Positions 1 through 10,900 of a stretch of DNA of 64,000 bases are shown here, piece after piece. Within the stretch, counting starts at the first letter, position 1, and every line of letters starts with the position of its first letter. The stretch is from a bacterium. Its GTDB lineage: Bacteria > Pseudomonadota > Gammaproteobacteria > Pseudomonadales > Moraxellaceae. The notes under the pieces are model-generated. The model did no database searches, was not told the DNA's origin, and worked only from the letters and a program-made list of their open reading frames with translations. The stretch lies in NCBI GenBank assembly GCA_029945725.1, contig JAQSDB010000008.1, positions 310,001-374,000 of the forward strand, written 5' to 3'. The translations under genes and the position numbers were made by a program.

Positions 1-1
1 A

Positions 2-343
2 ACCAGTTACCCGGCCTGGCTGGATTATGTGCGCCTGCTGCCCCTGTCCTGGCTGGACCGGCTGGTGTCACGCACCGAAAAAAACTACCGGCAACGCAAG
101 CTGCTGGAAACCGTTGTGCTGTCGAATATCGGTAATTTTTCCTCGCAGAGCCTGAGTGGCGGCGGCTTTGTGGCGCAGCGGATTTTCGGCCTTCCCATGA
201 AAGACAATCCGTTTTTCATCATGTTCGGCATGGATGGCCAGGTCGATATCACCATCGGCATGGCTCATGTTTATGCCAGTGAAGGGCGCCTGGAGAGCTT
301 TTTGCGCTTCATGCAGAACCGCCTGGACGGAAACGGTACCTGA
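2..343 (+). CDS. C-terminal fragment, condensation-domain-like acyltransferase (5' truncated)
   Basis: The reading frame is open from the left edge of the window and ends at TGA 341-343, so about 113 C-terminal residues are visible and no start can be given. The segment around LSNIGNF (codons near 150-170) followed by a Gly-rich stretch and an FGL motif resembles in layout the last 80 residues of the condensation-domain-like protein encoded at 15553-16752 (SALGM, then FGLATVGRLYVSVTNF). On that basis it may be a member of the same CoA/carrier-protein-dependent acyltransferase superfamily. It lies on the same strand as the polyketide-type cluster, 362 bases upstream of the large synthase, so it could be part of that pathway. 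The catalytic HxxxDG region would lie outside the window, so the assignment is tentative; a hypothetical protein of another fold is the alternative. Confidence 0.45.
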   Translation, partial: TSYPAWLDYVRLLPLSWLDRLVSRTEKNYRQRKLLETVVLSNIGNFSSQSLSGGGFVAQRIFGLPMKDNPFFIMFGMDGQVDITIGMAHVYASEGRLESFLRFMQNRLDGNGT

Positions 344-705
344 TATGCCGGGCCTCTCCCTTGCCCCGCAAACCGGAACGGCCGTACCTTGTTTTTCCCG
401 CCGGGCCCTCACCCTCTCTTTGCAGCAATGACACCGATTAATGTGAAAACTGGCCTCCGCTCGTCCTTTTTGTCCAGAACTGCAAAAGAATTGTCCGATT
501 GGCACGCAGTAAACAACCGTTCACTCTCCGATAATGACCGCCCGTCAACGATGACGGACGTGCGTCACCAACAATAAAAAAGCGCACACAACAAGGCAGT
601 GTCTGACCGGCTCCAGGGGTATTTGCCGCCGGCCTCGTCATAAAGAACACCTGCCCGTTTTTCCGCACGCAAAAAAAACAAGTAAATGCATTCGTGGGGC
701 TTTCA
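344..705. other. Intergenic gap upstream of the synthase cluster
   Basis: This stretch of about 360 bases has no reading frame with convincing codon use or family resemblance. It is the most likely place for the promoter of the 706-21662 cluster. I could not pick out a convincing -35/-10 pair or a strong hairpin with a T-run. A TGGCACG at 500-506 looks like a sigma-54 -24 box but lacks the -12 partner. Confidence 0.5.
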
Positions 706-3700
706 ATGCGCAACTCCGCTCAGAGTCCGGATCAGGATTTTTCCGCCTGGACCCGTCATCACTCCTCGTTCAATCGCGAACCGCTGCGCCTGCTGGCGAT
801 AACCCCGCTGGAACATGCCGACCTGACGCTGGCGCGTGCCCTTATCCGTCACGGTGGCACAGTGGCGATTGATATCGGTCGCCGGCCTGAGCAGTGGATG
901 GAGATTCTCGCGGCGACAGCGCGCATGGCTGGCCCGCAGGCGGGCATCCGCATTCCGGATCATGTCCCGCTGCAGGCCAGTCAGTTGCCTGCCGGCACCG
1001 GCTTTGTCCTGCTCTCTCCCGATGCCGACATGGCCGCCTTTGCCGCGCGCTTTCCCGTCATTGCCGAGGTGTGTTCGGTTGACGAAGCCCGCCGGGCACT
1101 GGCCGCCGGCGTCGCCGGACTGATTACCCGTGGCCAGGAATGTGGCGGCCGCATTGGCGAGGAAAGCAGCTTCATCCTGCTGCAGCGCGTATTGCGTCTG
1201 GCCGAAGAGCAGCGGATTCCGGTGTGGGCACAGGGCGGCATGGGTCTGCATGCCGCGGCTGCCGCCATCGCCGGCGGCGCCTTCGGGGTGGTGCTGGAAA
1301 GCCAGCTGGCCCTGCTGCCGGAATGCACACTGCCCGACGATATCCGCGCCGCCATGACGGCCATGGACGGCAGTGAAACCCGGCTGCTCGGCGGCTATCA
1401 GGTCTTCAGCCGCTTCGGGGTAGCTGCCGCCGACTGTGCCGAGCTGTCCGCAGAAGAAACCCGTGCCCGTCTCGGCGCATCGTCACTGGCAGACCTTGTG
1501 CCCATCGGCCAGGACGGGGCACTGGCACGTCTGGTCGCCGCGCATTACCCCAATGTGGAAGCCCTGCTGCACGGCTACCGCATGAGTATCGCCGGCCACC
1601 TCGTTCAGGCCAAAGCCCTGCGCAGCCTTGATGAAAACAGCCCCATGGCCCGTGCCCACGGCACCCGCTACCCGATTGCCCAGGGCCCGATGACCCGCGT
1701 CAGCGACAGTGCCGAATTCGCCGTGGCCGTGGCGGAAAACGGCGCCCTGCCTTTTCTCGCCCTCTCGCTCATGACCGCCCCGGCCTGCCGCACGCTGATG
1801 GAAGAAACCCGTGCACAGATTGGCGACAAACCCTGGGGCGTCGGCGTGCTCGGTTTTGCACCGGCCGACGTTCTTGAACCACAACTGGAACTGATCCGCG
1901 AGCTCAAGCCGTCAGTGCTGCTGCTCGCCGGTGGCCGCCCTTCGCAGGCACGTCCCTTTGTCGACATGGGCATCCCGACCTACCTGCATGTGCCCTCGCC
2001 CGGCCTGCTCGAGCTGTTCCTGAAAGACGGTGCGCGGCATTTCGTGTTTGAAGGCCGCGAGTGCGGTGGCCATGTCGGCCCGCGCTTCAGCTTCGTGCTC
2101 TGGGAACAGCAGATGGAAACCCTGCTGCGTTTTGAGCAGGCCGAAGAGCTGCATGTCTATTTTGCCGGCGGCATTCATGACGAACGTTCTGCCGCCATGG
2201 TCGCAGCAATGGCAGCGCCGCTGGCCGCCAGGGGCGCGCGCATCGGCGTGCTGATGGGCAGTGCCTATATCGCCACGCAGGAAGCCGTGCACTGCAAGGC
2301 TGTCATCGACACCTTCCAGCAGGAAGCCATCAGCGGCACTGCCACTGCGCTGGTGGAAACCGCACCGGGCCATGCCATCCGCTGCCTGCCCTCCGGCTTT
2401 GTCGATTTCTTCCATCAGGAAAAATCACGCCTGCAGCAGCAGGGGCTGGATCAGCAGGAAATATGGAAACAGCTCGAAGAGCTGAATATCGGCCGCCTGC
2501 GCGTGGCCAGCAAAGGCGTTGAGCGACGGGGTGATGCCCTGGTTGATGTGGAAAAAAAGACGCAGCTCGCTGAAGGCATGTACATGATCGGCCAGCTCAT
2601 CACCATGCATGAACGTGTCATCCCGATGCGCACCCTGCATGAATCGGTAAGTCATGGTGCCGGTCTTTTTCTGTCGCGCTGCAACATTCCCGAACTGCAG
2701 CGCGCCGCTTTTGCCGAACCCGTTGCCATCGTCGGCATGTCCTGCATTTATCCCGGCTCGCCCGATCTGGAAAGTTACTGGACCAATATTCTCGCCGGCC
2801 GCGATCTGGTCAGCGAAGTGCCGGCCGAACGCTGGAATGCCTCGCTGTATTACCAGGAAGGCGCTGCCGTTCCCGGAAAATCCGTGAGCAAATGGGGCGG
2901 CTTTATTGACGCCATCGCCTTTGATCCGCTGCAGTTCGGCATTCCGCCGCAATCACTCGCCGCCATCGAGCCGGTGCAACTGCTCAGTCTGGAAGTCGCC
3001 AAACGTGCACTTGATGATGCCGGCTATGGTGATGCCGATATCAACAAGAACAGCAGCAAGCGTTTTGACCGCGACAAGACCTCGGTGATCTTCGGCGCCG
3101 AATCCGGCACCGACCTCACCAATGCCTACGCCTTTCGCAACATGTACACGCATTACCTCGGCGCCATGCCGGCGGAGCTCGATGCCGTGTTGCCCACGCT
3201 CACCGAAGACTCCTTCCCCGGCATTCTGGTGAACGTGATTTCCGGCCGCATCGCCAACCGCCTCGGTCTCGGCGGCGTGAATTATTCCGTGGATTCCGCC
3301 TGTGCCAGCTCGCTCACGGCGGTTGAACTCGCGGTCAAGGAATTGCGCAGCGGCAGCAGCGACATGGTGCTGGCCGGTGGTGCCGATTTCCACAACACCA
3401 TCAATGATTTCCTCATGTTCACCAGTGTCGGCGCATTGTCGGCACGCGGCCGTTGCCGCTCCTTTGACAACAGTGCCGACGGCATTTGTCTCGGCGAAGG
3501 CGTGGGCGTGATTGTGCTCAAGCGCCTGTCGGATGCCGAACGCGATGGTGACCGTATTTATGCCGTGATTGACGGCGTTGCCGGTTCCAGCGACGGCAAG
3601 GGTCTCGGCCTCACCGCACCGCGCAAGGAAGGCCAGAAACGTGCCCTCGAACGTGCCTACTGGCAGGCCGGAATATTGCCGGGCAGTGTCGGCCTTGTTG

Positions 3701-6700
3701 AAGCGCACGGTACCGGCACGGTGGTCGGTGACCGCACAGAAATGCAGACCCTGAGCGAAGTCTTCAATGCCGGCGGCGCGCTGTCCGGTCAGGCGGGTCT
3801 CGGCTCGGTCAAAAGCCAGATCGGCCACACCAAATGTGCCGCCGGCATTGCCGGCATGATCAAGGTCAGCAAGGCGCTGCATCATCGCGTGCTGGCACCG
3901 ACCGCGCAGATCACGCAGCCGAACGATGCCTATCGCAGCGGCCACAGTCCCTTCATGCTGAACAGCACGGCGCAACCGTGGATACGCCCTGACGCGCGTG
4001 CTGCCGTCAGCGCCTTCGGGTTTGGCGGCGCCAACTTCCACGCTGTGCTGTCGGCACATGGCAGCAGCTGGCCCGTCTCCGGCCTCGCCGAATGGCCAAC
4101 GGAACTGTTCCTGTTCCGTGGTCACACCGCTGATGCCGCGCGTGACAGCGTGCGTCGTCTTGCCGGTTTCCTGAATAACTCGGAAGCCCACGTTGCCCTG
4201 CGCGATCTGGCACTGACCGCCGCGACAGCATCCGAAGGGCCGGTGCAGTTTTCCCTGCTGGCATCCGGCAAGGAAGAGTTGCTGGCACGCCTGGCCGGCA
4301 TCATTGCCGGCAGCACGGAAAAGGGCGTGCATTCCCGCACCGCGGAAAATGCGGACGAAACCGGCAAGCTGGCCTTTGTCTTCCCCGGACAGGGCAGCCA
4401 GTACCCCGGCATGATGGCCGACCTGTTTGTCGCCTTTCCCTGGCTCAACGAGATCCTCACGCTGGCGAATCCGCAGCATGTCAGCACGCTGTTTCCGCCG
4501 ACGGCGTTTAATGATGCCGAACGCCAGCGCCAGCAGGACGCCCTTACCGATACCCGTGTCGCGCAGCCGGCACTGGGCATGGTTGAGCTGGCAGGTGCCC
4601 GCCTGCTCGCACAGCTTGGTATCAAGCCCGACATGGCCGCCGGCCACAGTTATGGCGAACTGGTGGCACTGGCCTCGGCCGGCGCCCTCAGTGATGCCGA
4701 CCTGATTCGCCTCAGCGCCCTGCGTGGTTCCGTCATTCTGGCCGCTGCCGGCAAGGAGCCCGGCAAGATGGCCGCGGTCAGCATGGGTGCACGGGAGCTG
4801 GCTCCCCTGCTCGCCGGCCTTCCTGCGGTAGTGCTGGCCAACCAGAACAGCCCGCTGCAAACCGTGATTTCCGGCCCCTCTGCCGATGTCGATGCCGCCA
4901 TCGCGCTGTTGCGCCAGCACACGATAGGCAGCAAGGAAATTGCCACCGCCTGCGCCTTCCATTCACCGGTGGTGGCCGGTGCCGAAGCCGCCTTTGCCGA
5001 CGTTCTCACCAGCGTTGCCTTTGCCGCACCGGCATGGCCGGTCTATGCGAATGTCAGCGCCGAACCGCACTCGTCTGCGCCGGAAAAAATACGCGCGCTG
5101 CTGTCGCAGCATGTGGTCAGCCCCGTGCGTTTTGTCGATGACATTGAACGCATGCATGCCGATGGCGCGCGCGTCTTTGTGGAGGTCGGACCGAAGCGCG
5201 TGCTCGCCGGCTGCATCCAGAAAATACTCGCCGGCAAACCGCATACTGTCATCACGCTGGATGACGGCAAGACCGGCAATCTTGATGGACTCACCTCCTT
5301 CCTGAAAGCCATTGCCGCCCTCGCCGTGCAGGTACCGAACCTCGACAGCTCGCTGCTGTTCAAAGGTCGCAACGCCGCTTTCGTCAATCTGGCGCAGGCA
5401 CGCCAGATTGCCCGCACCGCCTGGATGGTGAATGGTGCGCGCGCCTGGCCGCGCAACGGTGTGGTTCCCGCCAATGCCGCCAGGGTCATGCTTGAACCGG
5501 TACGTCCGGTCGTGCTCCAGAGTACACCGGTACTTGCCGCACCCGCGGCAGCCGATGCCGCCGTGATGAACTATCTCGACAATATGCGCGAGATGGTGCG
5601 TGCGCAGCGTGATGTCCTGCTCGGCCTGATGGGTACCACCGTTGCCGCACCGGACATCATGCCGGCACGCGCAGAACGCGTGCATGCAACACATGCAACA
5701 ACAGGCAGTACCGCCACGGCACACACGATGCCCGCATTGCCGGCCGCGGCGGCCAGCGTGCCTGCCCCTGCGGCCGCCAGCGCTGATGCCCGTGAAACCC
5801 TGATCGCCATTGTCAGCGAACGCACCGGTTATCCTGCCGACATGCTTGATCTCGATCTCGATCTGGAAGCCGATCTGTCGATTGATTCCATCAAGCGCAT
5901 GGAAATCATCGGCGAACTGGCCGAACGCCTGGCCTTCCGCGCGCAACTCGGCGCCAATTCCGACGCCCTGCTGGAACAGCTCGCCGCGCACAAGAACCTG
6001 CGCAGCATGCTGGACTGGCTGAGCGCTAAACTGCCGGCCCGCGCCGCGCCGCTTGCCGAGCCTGTCTCTGCAAAAACAGCAGCGACAGCAGCACCGGCCA
6101 CCGCCGGAAAAAATGCCGGGCATGATGTCCAGGGCATCCTGCTCGGCATCGTCAGTGCCCGCACCGGCTACCCCGAAGACGTGCTGGATCTCGATCTCGA
6201 TCTCGAGGCCGATCTCTCCATCGATTCCATCAAGCGCCTGGAAATTGTCGGTGAGCTTTCCGGCCGCCTCGGTCTCGATACCCTGCTGGCCGACAAGGAC
6301 AAGGCGCTCGAAGCGCTGGCCGCCCTCAAGACCCTGCGCGCCATGCTGGACTGGCTGAACGGCCATGCCGCACCGGCCACAACCACCGCCGCCGGCACCG
6401 GCACCGAAGCAGAAACCGATCATGATCTGGCGCTGGCACGCTATGTCCTGCGCACTGTCGATGCGCCCTCTGTGGTGCCCGGCCAGAACCGTTTCAACGG
6501 CAAACGTTTTCTCATCACCGATGACAGCCTCGGTGTGGCTGCAAAACTTGCCACGCTGATGGAAGCGCATGGCGCCAGCGTGCGCGTGATCAATTTTTCC
6601 GAAGCCGAGCCGGTGCCGGAAAATCTCGAACACGTGGATGCGCTCGTGCATCTGTGGAGCCTGAATCCCGCCAACCGCGTGCGTGATGTGAAACGCTTTT

Positions 6701-7926
6701 TCACCCTCGTACGCGAAACGCTGCAGCACAAGGCGATGAACGTACTGGTCGCCAGTGGTCTTGGCGGCAACTTCGGTTGCTATCGTGCCGACAGCGGCGT
6801 GCTCTCCGCCGATTTCGGCCAGGGCGCGGGCCTGGCCGGCATGATCAAGTCGCTGGCCAAGGAATTCCCGGACATTCGCGCACACTGGGTCGACCTTGAT
6901 CTGGCCGAGCCTGCCGCCGATCTCGCCAGCTGCCTGGAAATGGAATTGCTGGCAGAAACCAATGACATCACCGAAGTCGCCTACCAGACCGGCCAGCGCC
7001 GCTGCATGCAGATTGTGCGCACCGAACTGTCGCTGATCCAGGACATCGACAATCTTGATCTCGACGAGAAAAGCGTGGTGCTGCTCACCGGTGGTGCCCG
7101 CGGCATTACCGCCCGCATTGCCATTGCCCTGGCCAAACGTTTCCGTTGCCATTTCGAACTGGTCGGCCGCTCGGCGGCACCGCGCGATGCCGAGGAAGCG
7201 CCGGCAACCCGCCACGCCCGTGACCGCAAATCCCTGCGTCAGGCCGTGATCGCCGCCAATCCCGGCATGCGTCCTGCGGACGTGGAAAAAACCTGTGCGC
7301 AGATTCAGGCCGAACGCGACATGCGCGACACTTTTGCCCGCATTCACGAAGCCGGCGGCAGCGTCACCTACACGCAGCTTGATGTGCGCGAGATTGAAAG
7401 CTTTACGGCACTGATCCAGTCACTGTACGAAAAACACGGCCGTATTGATGGTGTGGTGCACGGTGCCGGCGTGGTGGAAGACAAGCTGGTACGGCACAAG
7501 ACCAGTGAAAGTTTCCAGCGCGTGTTCGACACCAAGGTGCGTGGCGCCCTGATGCTCTACAAGCTGATTCGTGACGACGTGAAATTCGTGGTGTTTTTCT
7601 CCAGCGTTGCCGGCGCCTTCGGCAACAAGGGCCAGGTCGATTACGCCTCCGCCAATGACGTGCTCGACAAGCTTGCGCATGCCCTGCAGGCGCGCGTGCG
7701 CGGCCGCGTGCTTTCCGTGAACTGGGGACCATGGGCCGATACCGGCATGGTGTCGGCCGAACTGGAGCGTGAATACGCCCGCAAGGGTATCGGCCTGATT
7801 CCACTCAATGCCGGTGTCGATGCCCTGCTGCGCGAGCTTTCCTTCGGCCACAAGGATGACACCCAGGTGGTGTTGATGTGCGGCACGCCGGACAGTTTCG
7901 GCGCCACCACCGCACGGCAATTCTGA
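706..7926 (+). CDS. PUFA/enediyne-like iterative type I synthase: ER-like x2, KS, AT, ACP, ACP, KR
   Basis: A 2406-residue cytoplasmic megasynthase. Residues about 20-310 are a degenerate nitronate-monooxygenase/PfaD-like half (ECGGRIG around C146). Residues 320-645 are a better conserved second half (ECGGHVG, H456), the enoyl reductase type used by PUFA synthases. KS spans 671-1115 with active Cys866 in DSACASS and the two KS histidine motifs AHGTGT and IGHT. AT spans about 1220-1530 (GQGSQ, Ser1315 in GHSYGE, His1419 in FHSP). Two ACPs carry DSIKR motifs at Ser1728 and Ser1841. KR is about 1940-2400 (TGGARGIT, Ser2300, Tyr2313 in DYASAND). ATG 706 has GGGG just upstream; GTG 694 is the alternative. 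There is no DH or thioesterase in this protein; DH activity is supplied by the next gene, eight bases downstream. By family it should build a long reduced or polyene acyl chain iteratively; the product is unknown. Confidence 0.9.
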   Translation: MRNSAQSPDQDFSAWTRHHSSFNREPLRLLAITPLEHADLTLARALIRHGGTVAIDIGRRPEQWMEILAATARMAGPQAGIRIPDHVPLQASQLPAGTGFVLLSPDADMAAFAARFPVIAEVCSVDEARRALAAGVAGLITRGQECGGRIGEESSFILLQRVLRLAEEQRIPVWAQGGMGLHAAAAAIAGGAFGVVLESQLALLPECTLPDDIRAAMTAMDGSETRLLGGYQVFSRFGVAAADCAELSAEETRARLGASSLADLVPIGQDGALARLVAAHYPNVEALLHGYRMSIAGHLVQAKALRSLDENSPMARAHGTRYPIAQGPMTRVSDSAEFAVAVAENGALPFLALSLMTAPACRTLMEETRAQIGDKPWGVGVLGFAPADVLEPQLELIRELKPSVLLLAGGRPSQARPFVDMGIPTYLHVPSPGLLELFLKDGARHFVFEGRECGGHVGPRFSFVLWEQQMETLLRFEQAEELHVYFAGGIHDERSAAMVAAMAAPLAARGARIGVLMGSAYIATQEAVHCKAVIDTFQQEAISGTATALVETAPGHAIRCLPSGFVDFFHQEKSRLQQQGLDQQEIWKQLEELNIGRLRVASKGVERRGDALVDVEKKTQLAEGMYMIGQLITMHERVIPMRTLHESVSHGAGLFLSRCNIPELQRAAFAEPVAIVGMSCIYPGSPDLESYWTNILAGRDLVSEVPAERWNASLYYQEGAAVPGKSVSKWGGFIDAIAFDPLQFGIPPQSLAAIEPVQLLSLEVAKRALDDAGYGDADINKNSSKRFDRDKTSVIFGAESGTDLTNAYAFRNMYTHYLGAMPAELDAVLPTLTEDSFPGILVNVISGRIANRLGLGGVNYSVDSACASSLTAVELAVKELRSGSSDMVLAGGADFHNTINDFLMFTSVGALSARGRCRSFDNSADGICLGEGVGVIVLKRLSDAERDGDRIYAVIDGVAGSSDGKGLGLTAPRKEGQKRALERAYWQAGILPGSVGLVEAHGTGTVVGDRTEMQTLSEVFNAGGALSGQAGLGSVKSQIGHTKCAAGIAGMIKVSKALHHRVLAPTAQITQPNDAYRSGHSPFMLNSTAQPWIRPDARAAVSAFGFGGANFHAVLSAHGSSWPVSGLAEWPTELFLFRGHTADAARDSVRRLAGFLNNSEAHVALRDLALTAATASEGPVQFSLLASGKEELLARLAGIIAGSTEKGVHSRTAENADETGKLAFVFPGQGSQYPGMMADLFVAFPWLNEILTLANPQHVSTLFPPTAFNDAERQRQQDALTDTRVAQPALGMVELAGARLLAQLGIKPDMAAGHSYGELVALASAGALSDADLIRLSALRGSVILAAAGKEPGKMAAVSMGARELAPLLAGLPAVVLANQNSPLQTVISGPSADVDAAIALLRQHTIGSKEIATACAFHSPVVAGAEAAFADVLTSVAFAAPAWPVYANVSAEPHSSAPEKIRALLSQHVVSPVRFVDDIERMHADGARVFVEVGPKRVLAGCIQKILAGKPHTVITLDDGKTGNLDGLTSFLKAIAALAVQVPNLDSSLLFKGRNAAFVNLAQARQIARTAWMVNGARAWPRNGVVPANAARVMLEPVRPVVLQSTPVLAAPAAADAAVMNYLDNMREMVRAQRDVLLGLMGTTVAAPDIMPARAERVHATHATTGSTATAHTMPALPAAAASVPAPAAASADARETLIAIVSERTGYPADMLDLDLDLEADLSIDSIKRMEIIGELAERLAFRAQLGANSDALLEQLAAHKNLRSMLDWLSAKLPARAAPLAEPVSAKTAATAAPATAGKNAGHDVQGILLGIVSARTGYPEDVLDLDLDLEADLSIDSIKRLEIVGELSGRLGLDTLLADKDKALEALAALKTLRAMLDWLNGHAAPATTTAAGTGTEAETDHDLALARYVLRTVDAPSVVPGQNRFNGKRFLITDDSLGVAAKLATLMEAHGASVRVINFSEAEPVPENLEHVDALVHLWSLNPANRVRDVKRFFTLVRETLQHKAMNVLVASGLGGNFGCYRADSGVLSADFGQGAGLAGMIKSLAKEFPDIRAHWVDLDLAEPAADLASCLEMELLAETNDITEVAYQTGQRRCMQIVRTELSLIQDIDNLDLDEKSVVLLTGGARGITARIAIALAKRFRCHFELVGRSAAPRDAEEAPATRHARDRKSLRQAVIAANPGMRPADVEKTCAQIQAERDMRDTFARIHEAGGSVTYTQLDVREIESFTALIQSLYEKHGRIDGVVHGAGVVEDKLVRHKTSESFQRVFDTKVRGALMLYKLIRDDVKFVVFFSSVAGAFGNKGQVDYASANDVLDKLAHALQARVRGRVLSVNWGPWADTGMVSAELEREYARKGIGLIPLNAGVDALLRELSFGHKDDTQVVLMCGTPDSFGATTARQF

Positions 7927-7934
7927 GCACCGTC

Positions 7935-10900
7935 ATGGAACCGATCGCCATCATAGGCATGGCCTGCATCTATCCCGGCGCCCCGGACCTCGAGACCTTC
8001 TGGCACAACATCGTCAACGGTGTTGATGCCATTTCCGAGGTGCCGGCGAATCGCTGGGACCCGGTGTTCTACGATCCCGCCTCAAGCGCCGTCGACCGCT
8101 TTTACTGCCGTCGCGGCGGCTTTGTCGACGCGCATGTCGGTTTTGATCCGCTGCGTTACGGCGTCATGCCGAATGCCGTGGAAGCGGCCGATCCCGACCA
8201 GTTGCTGAGCCTGCGCGTCGGGGTGGAAGCGCTGGCCGATGCCGGTTACGCCGAGCGTGAATTCGCACGCGACAAGACCGGCGTCATCATCGGCCGCGGC
8301 AACTACACCGGTGCCGGTGCCGTGCGCCTGCAGCAGCAGGTACGCCTGACCCAGCAGACCCTGCAGATCCTGCAGGATTTGCTGCCCGGCATTTCGCCGC
8401 AGGATCTGGCCTCGGTACGCGAACAGATACAGGGCAAGCTCGAATATTACGGCCCGGATGTGGCAGTCGGCCTGATTCCCAATCTCGCGGCCTCGCGTCT
8501 GGCTAACCGGCTTGACCTGCATGGCCCGGCCTACACCCTGGATGCGGCGTGTGCCAGCTCCCTGATTGCCGTTGAACAGGCCTGCACCGCTCTCGCCAGC
8601 GGCAGTGCCGACATGATGCTGGCCGGCGGTCTGCACTTCACGCATGACCTTTCTTTCTGGGCCACTTTTTGCCAGCTCGGCGCACTCTCCCGCAGCGAAA
8701 AAGTGCGGCCGTTTTCGCGTGATGCCGACGGCATTCTTGCCGGCGAAGGCATCGGCATGCTGGTGCTCAAGCGCCAGGCCGATGCCGAGCGCGATGGCGA
8801 CCGGATTTATGCCCTCATCAACGGTGTTGCCACTGCCAGTGACGGCCGCAGCAGCAGCCTGCTGGCGCCGTCACTGGAAGGCCAGATGATGACGCTGGAG
8901 CGCGCCTGGAAAGGCGTCGGTTTCTCGCGTGATGCGGTGGGCCTGGTTGAAGCCCATGGCACCGGTACCCCCACCGGCGATCGCACCGAACTGGAAACCA
9001 TGCAGAAGTTTTTCGGTGCTGCCAGCGGCGCACAGCAGGATCGCGCGGTGCTGGGCTCGGTGAAATCCATGATCGGCCACACCATGCCGGCCGCCGGGGC
9101 CGCCGGCCTGATCAAGGCGGCACTGTCGGTGTATCACGGTGTATTGCCGCCCACCCTGCATTGTGAAAATCCGCACGAGAGCCTGCCCGCCACACGCTTT
9201 CGTGTGGCGGGTGAAAAAGAAGACTGGTCGCTGCCGGTGGAAAAACGCGTCGCCTGCGTCAATGCTTTCGGTTTCGGCGGCATCAACTCGCATGTCATCC
9301 TGAGCGGGCATGCGGCGCGCACGGACAGCACAGCGCCGGCCGCGCCCCTCGTCGCGAAAAGCACCGGCACGGTACTGCATGACTATCTGCCGGCCATGGC
9401 CTTTGCCTCTGCCGACACGCAGTCAGCACTGCTCGCCCGGCTGGAAAAACGCGAGTGGGACAAGCATCCCGGCAAGGGCGCCTGGCGCCTTGCCATTATC
9501 GCTCCCGATGAAAAACGCCTGGCTCTGGCGCACAAGGTGGTCAGTGCCGGCAAGGCTTGGCATGGCCGGCAGAATGTCTGGTTTGCCACCGGAAGTGATC
9601 TTGCTGCCAAGGGCCGCGTCGCCTTTGTTTTTCCCGGCATCGACAGCCGCTTCGAACCGCGCGTCGATGACATCGCCGCCTGCTTCTGTCTGCCGCTTTC
9701 GCCCTATTGCACCGCCATGGATCCGCAAAAGGATTTGCTGCCGGTGTCGCTGGGCGTATCCGCCCTTAATACGTTCCTGTTCAAGGCGCTGAAGAAAATC
9801 GGCATCCGCGCCGATGCCATGGCCGGCCACAGCAATGGCGAATGGAGTGCGATGACCGCTTCCGGCATGTTGTCGCAGCACGCCTCGGATCTGGCGCTGG
9901 CCACCCTGGATTTCAGCGCCATTCAGTTGCCTGATGTGCTGTTTGTCGCGGCGGCCTGCGACATCGCCACGGCGCAGGACGCACTGGCCGGCCTGCATGA
10001 CGTGGTGATCTCGCATGACAACTGCCCGCACCAGGTGATTGTCTGCGGACGCGGCAATGGCATCGACATGGTGTGTACGCGTCTTGCCGAACGCAAGGTG
10101 CTGTTCCAGCGCCTGCCGTTTTCCTCGGGCTTTCACACGCCGTTTCTGGAAGGACAGATCGGTCGCTATCGTGATTTCTTTTCCAGTCACGCCCTGAACG
10201 ACACCGCCGTTCCGGTGTGGTCAGCCACGCTGGCAGCACCGTACCCGGCAGAGGAAAAAGACCGGCAGCAACTGGCGGTGGATCATCTGCTGCAGCCGGT
10301 ACGGTTCCGGCAAATGCTGCTCAACATGCATGAGGCCGGCATACGCACTTTCATCCAGGCAGGCACCGGCAGCCTGCCCGGTTTTATCGACGACACGCTG
10401 AAAGGCCTGCCGCATCTCACGGTGGCGGCTAATGTCGAACACCGCTCGGGCATGGAGCAGCTTTGTCATGTGCTGGCCGCACTCTGGGTCGAAGGCGGTG
10501 AGGCTGATTTCTCGATGCTGACGCCGGCCGTGCCGCTCGCCCGAACGGAAAAGGCTGCCGCTGAAAAATCACGCAACACGCCTTCGCGCAGCACCATGCC
10601 GCTGCAACTGGGCGTGCCGCTGCTGCGCCTCGACAAGCCGCTCGCCATCAGTGCGCGCGCAGCGCTGCAGGGCGCCATTCCCGCCGCCATGAGTGCCGAC
10701 GCTGTTGAACTGGCCGGCGATGATCCCGTGCAGAAGATGGTGATGGCGACGCTGGCGGACATCCGTTCTGCCGAAGCCGATATTCTCGGTGCCTGGCAGC
10801 AGCGCAGAACGGCCGGCACGACAGCGCAGGTAATGCCGCTTGCACGCACACCGGCCCGGATCGCCCTGGCTTCCGTGGCGTCTGCAGCAGGTGCGTCGGC

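Noticed and set aside
500-506. TGGCACG resembling a sigma-54 -24 element upstream of the synthase
   Set aside because: The required TTGC at the correct spacing is missing (AAACA instead).
2953-7347. Two long open frames on the minus strand opposite the first synthase (669 and 794 codons)
   Set aside because: Their translations are rich in Gly, His, Arg and Gln with no domain, and they lie antisense to well-supported KS, AT, ACP and KR domains; they are GC-driven shadows.
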